From Steromphala cineraria (lineage: Eukaryota; Mollusca; Gastropoda; Trochida; Trochidae), in NCBI GenBank assembly GCA_916613615.1, contig OU744727.1:22906777-22970776 (forward strand): a stretch of 64,000 nt of DNA, in the 5' to 3' direction. The position numbers and the translations under genes were made by a program. The notes beneath the pieces were generated by a model. It was not told where the DNA came from and searched no databases. It saw only the letters and a program-made list of their open reading frames with translations. This document shows positions 63,978 through 64,000 of the stretch, piece by piece. How positions within the stretch are numbered: position 1 is the first letter of the stretch; every line of letters starts with the position of its first letter.

Positions 63978-64000
63978 GTTTGTATTGATATTTGTAATGT

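Overview
This is a eukaryotic, AT-rich, intron-rich window. The strongest clue to the organism is a multi-domain type-3 copper hemocyanin gene whose functional units (FUs) look like those of gastropod hemocyanins, with an FU-a close to the Haliotis/Megathura type. Orthologues of SUPT7L, TTC29 and SQSTM1/p62, plus dense MITE-like and satellite repeats, fit a gastropod mollusc, perhaps a vetigastropod. No species is claimed.

Layout. Positions 1-11,600 are mostly repeats: two arrays of a ~146-bp monomer inside the same hairpin-ended element, a ~51-bp minisatellite and a MITE. Two or three unassigned minus-strand coding exons lie here (826-924, 9206-9282, 11632-12297). Positions 12,507-14,579 hold a decayed IS630-Tc1-mariner transposon with recognisable inverted repeats. 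Positions 14,580-21,000 are gene-poor. Positions 21,079-26,147 (minus) carry a complete 10-exon SUPT7L gene, a SAGA histone-fold subunit. It is head-to-head with TTC29 (plus, 28,451-33,282, 9 coding exons), an axonemal TPR protein. TTC29 runs tail-to-tail into SQSTM1/p62 (minus, 35,295-39,872, 5 coding exons), which has PB1, ZZ, LIR-like and UBA elements and an unusual 212-residue His/Pro-rich insert. Positions 39,900-45,800 are intergenic.

Hemocyanin fills 45,939 to the right edge on the plus strand. It has a TATA box, two short signal-peptide exons (the second inferred), FU-a in four coding exons, FU-b, -c, -d and -e each in one exon, FU-f in two, and the first exon of FU-g, after which the window ends. 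All linker introns are phase 1. About 2,580 codons are visible, and all complete FUs keep the six copper-ligand histidines.

The exon chains of SUPT7L, TTC29 and SQSTM1 were joined by splice consensus and phase and each closes without an internal stop (395, 520 and 634 residues). The genes do not form an operon. SUPT7L and TTC29 may share a promoter region, and TTC29 and SQSTM1 have poly(A) signals about 40 bp apart. The observations most worth following are the His/Pro-rich p62 insert, the hairpin with compensatory changes at the end of the satellite-bearing element, the inferred hemocyanin micro-exon, and an apparently exact 277-bp tandem duplication.
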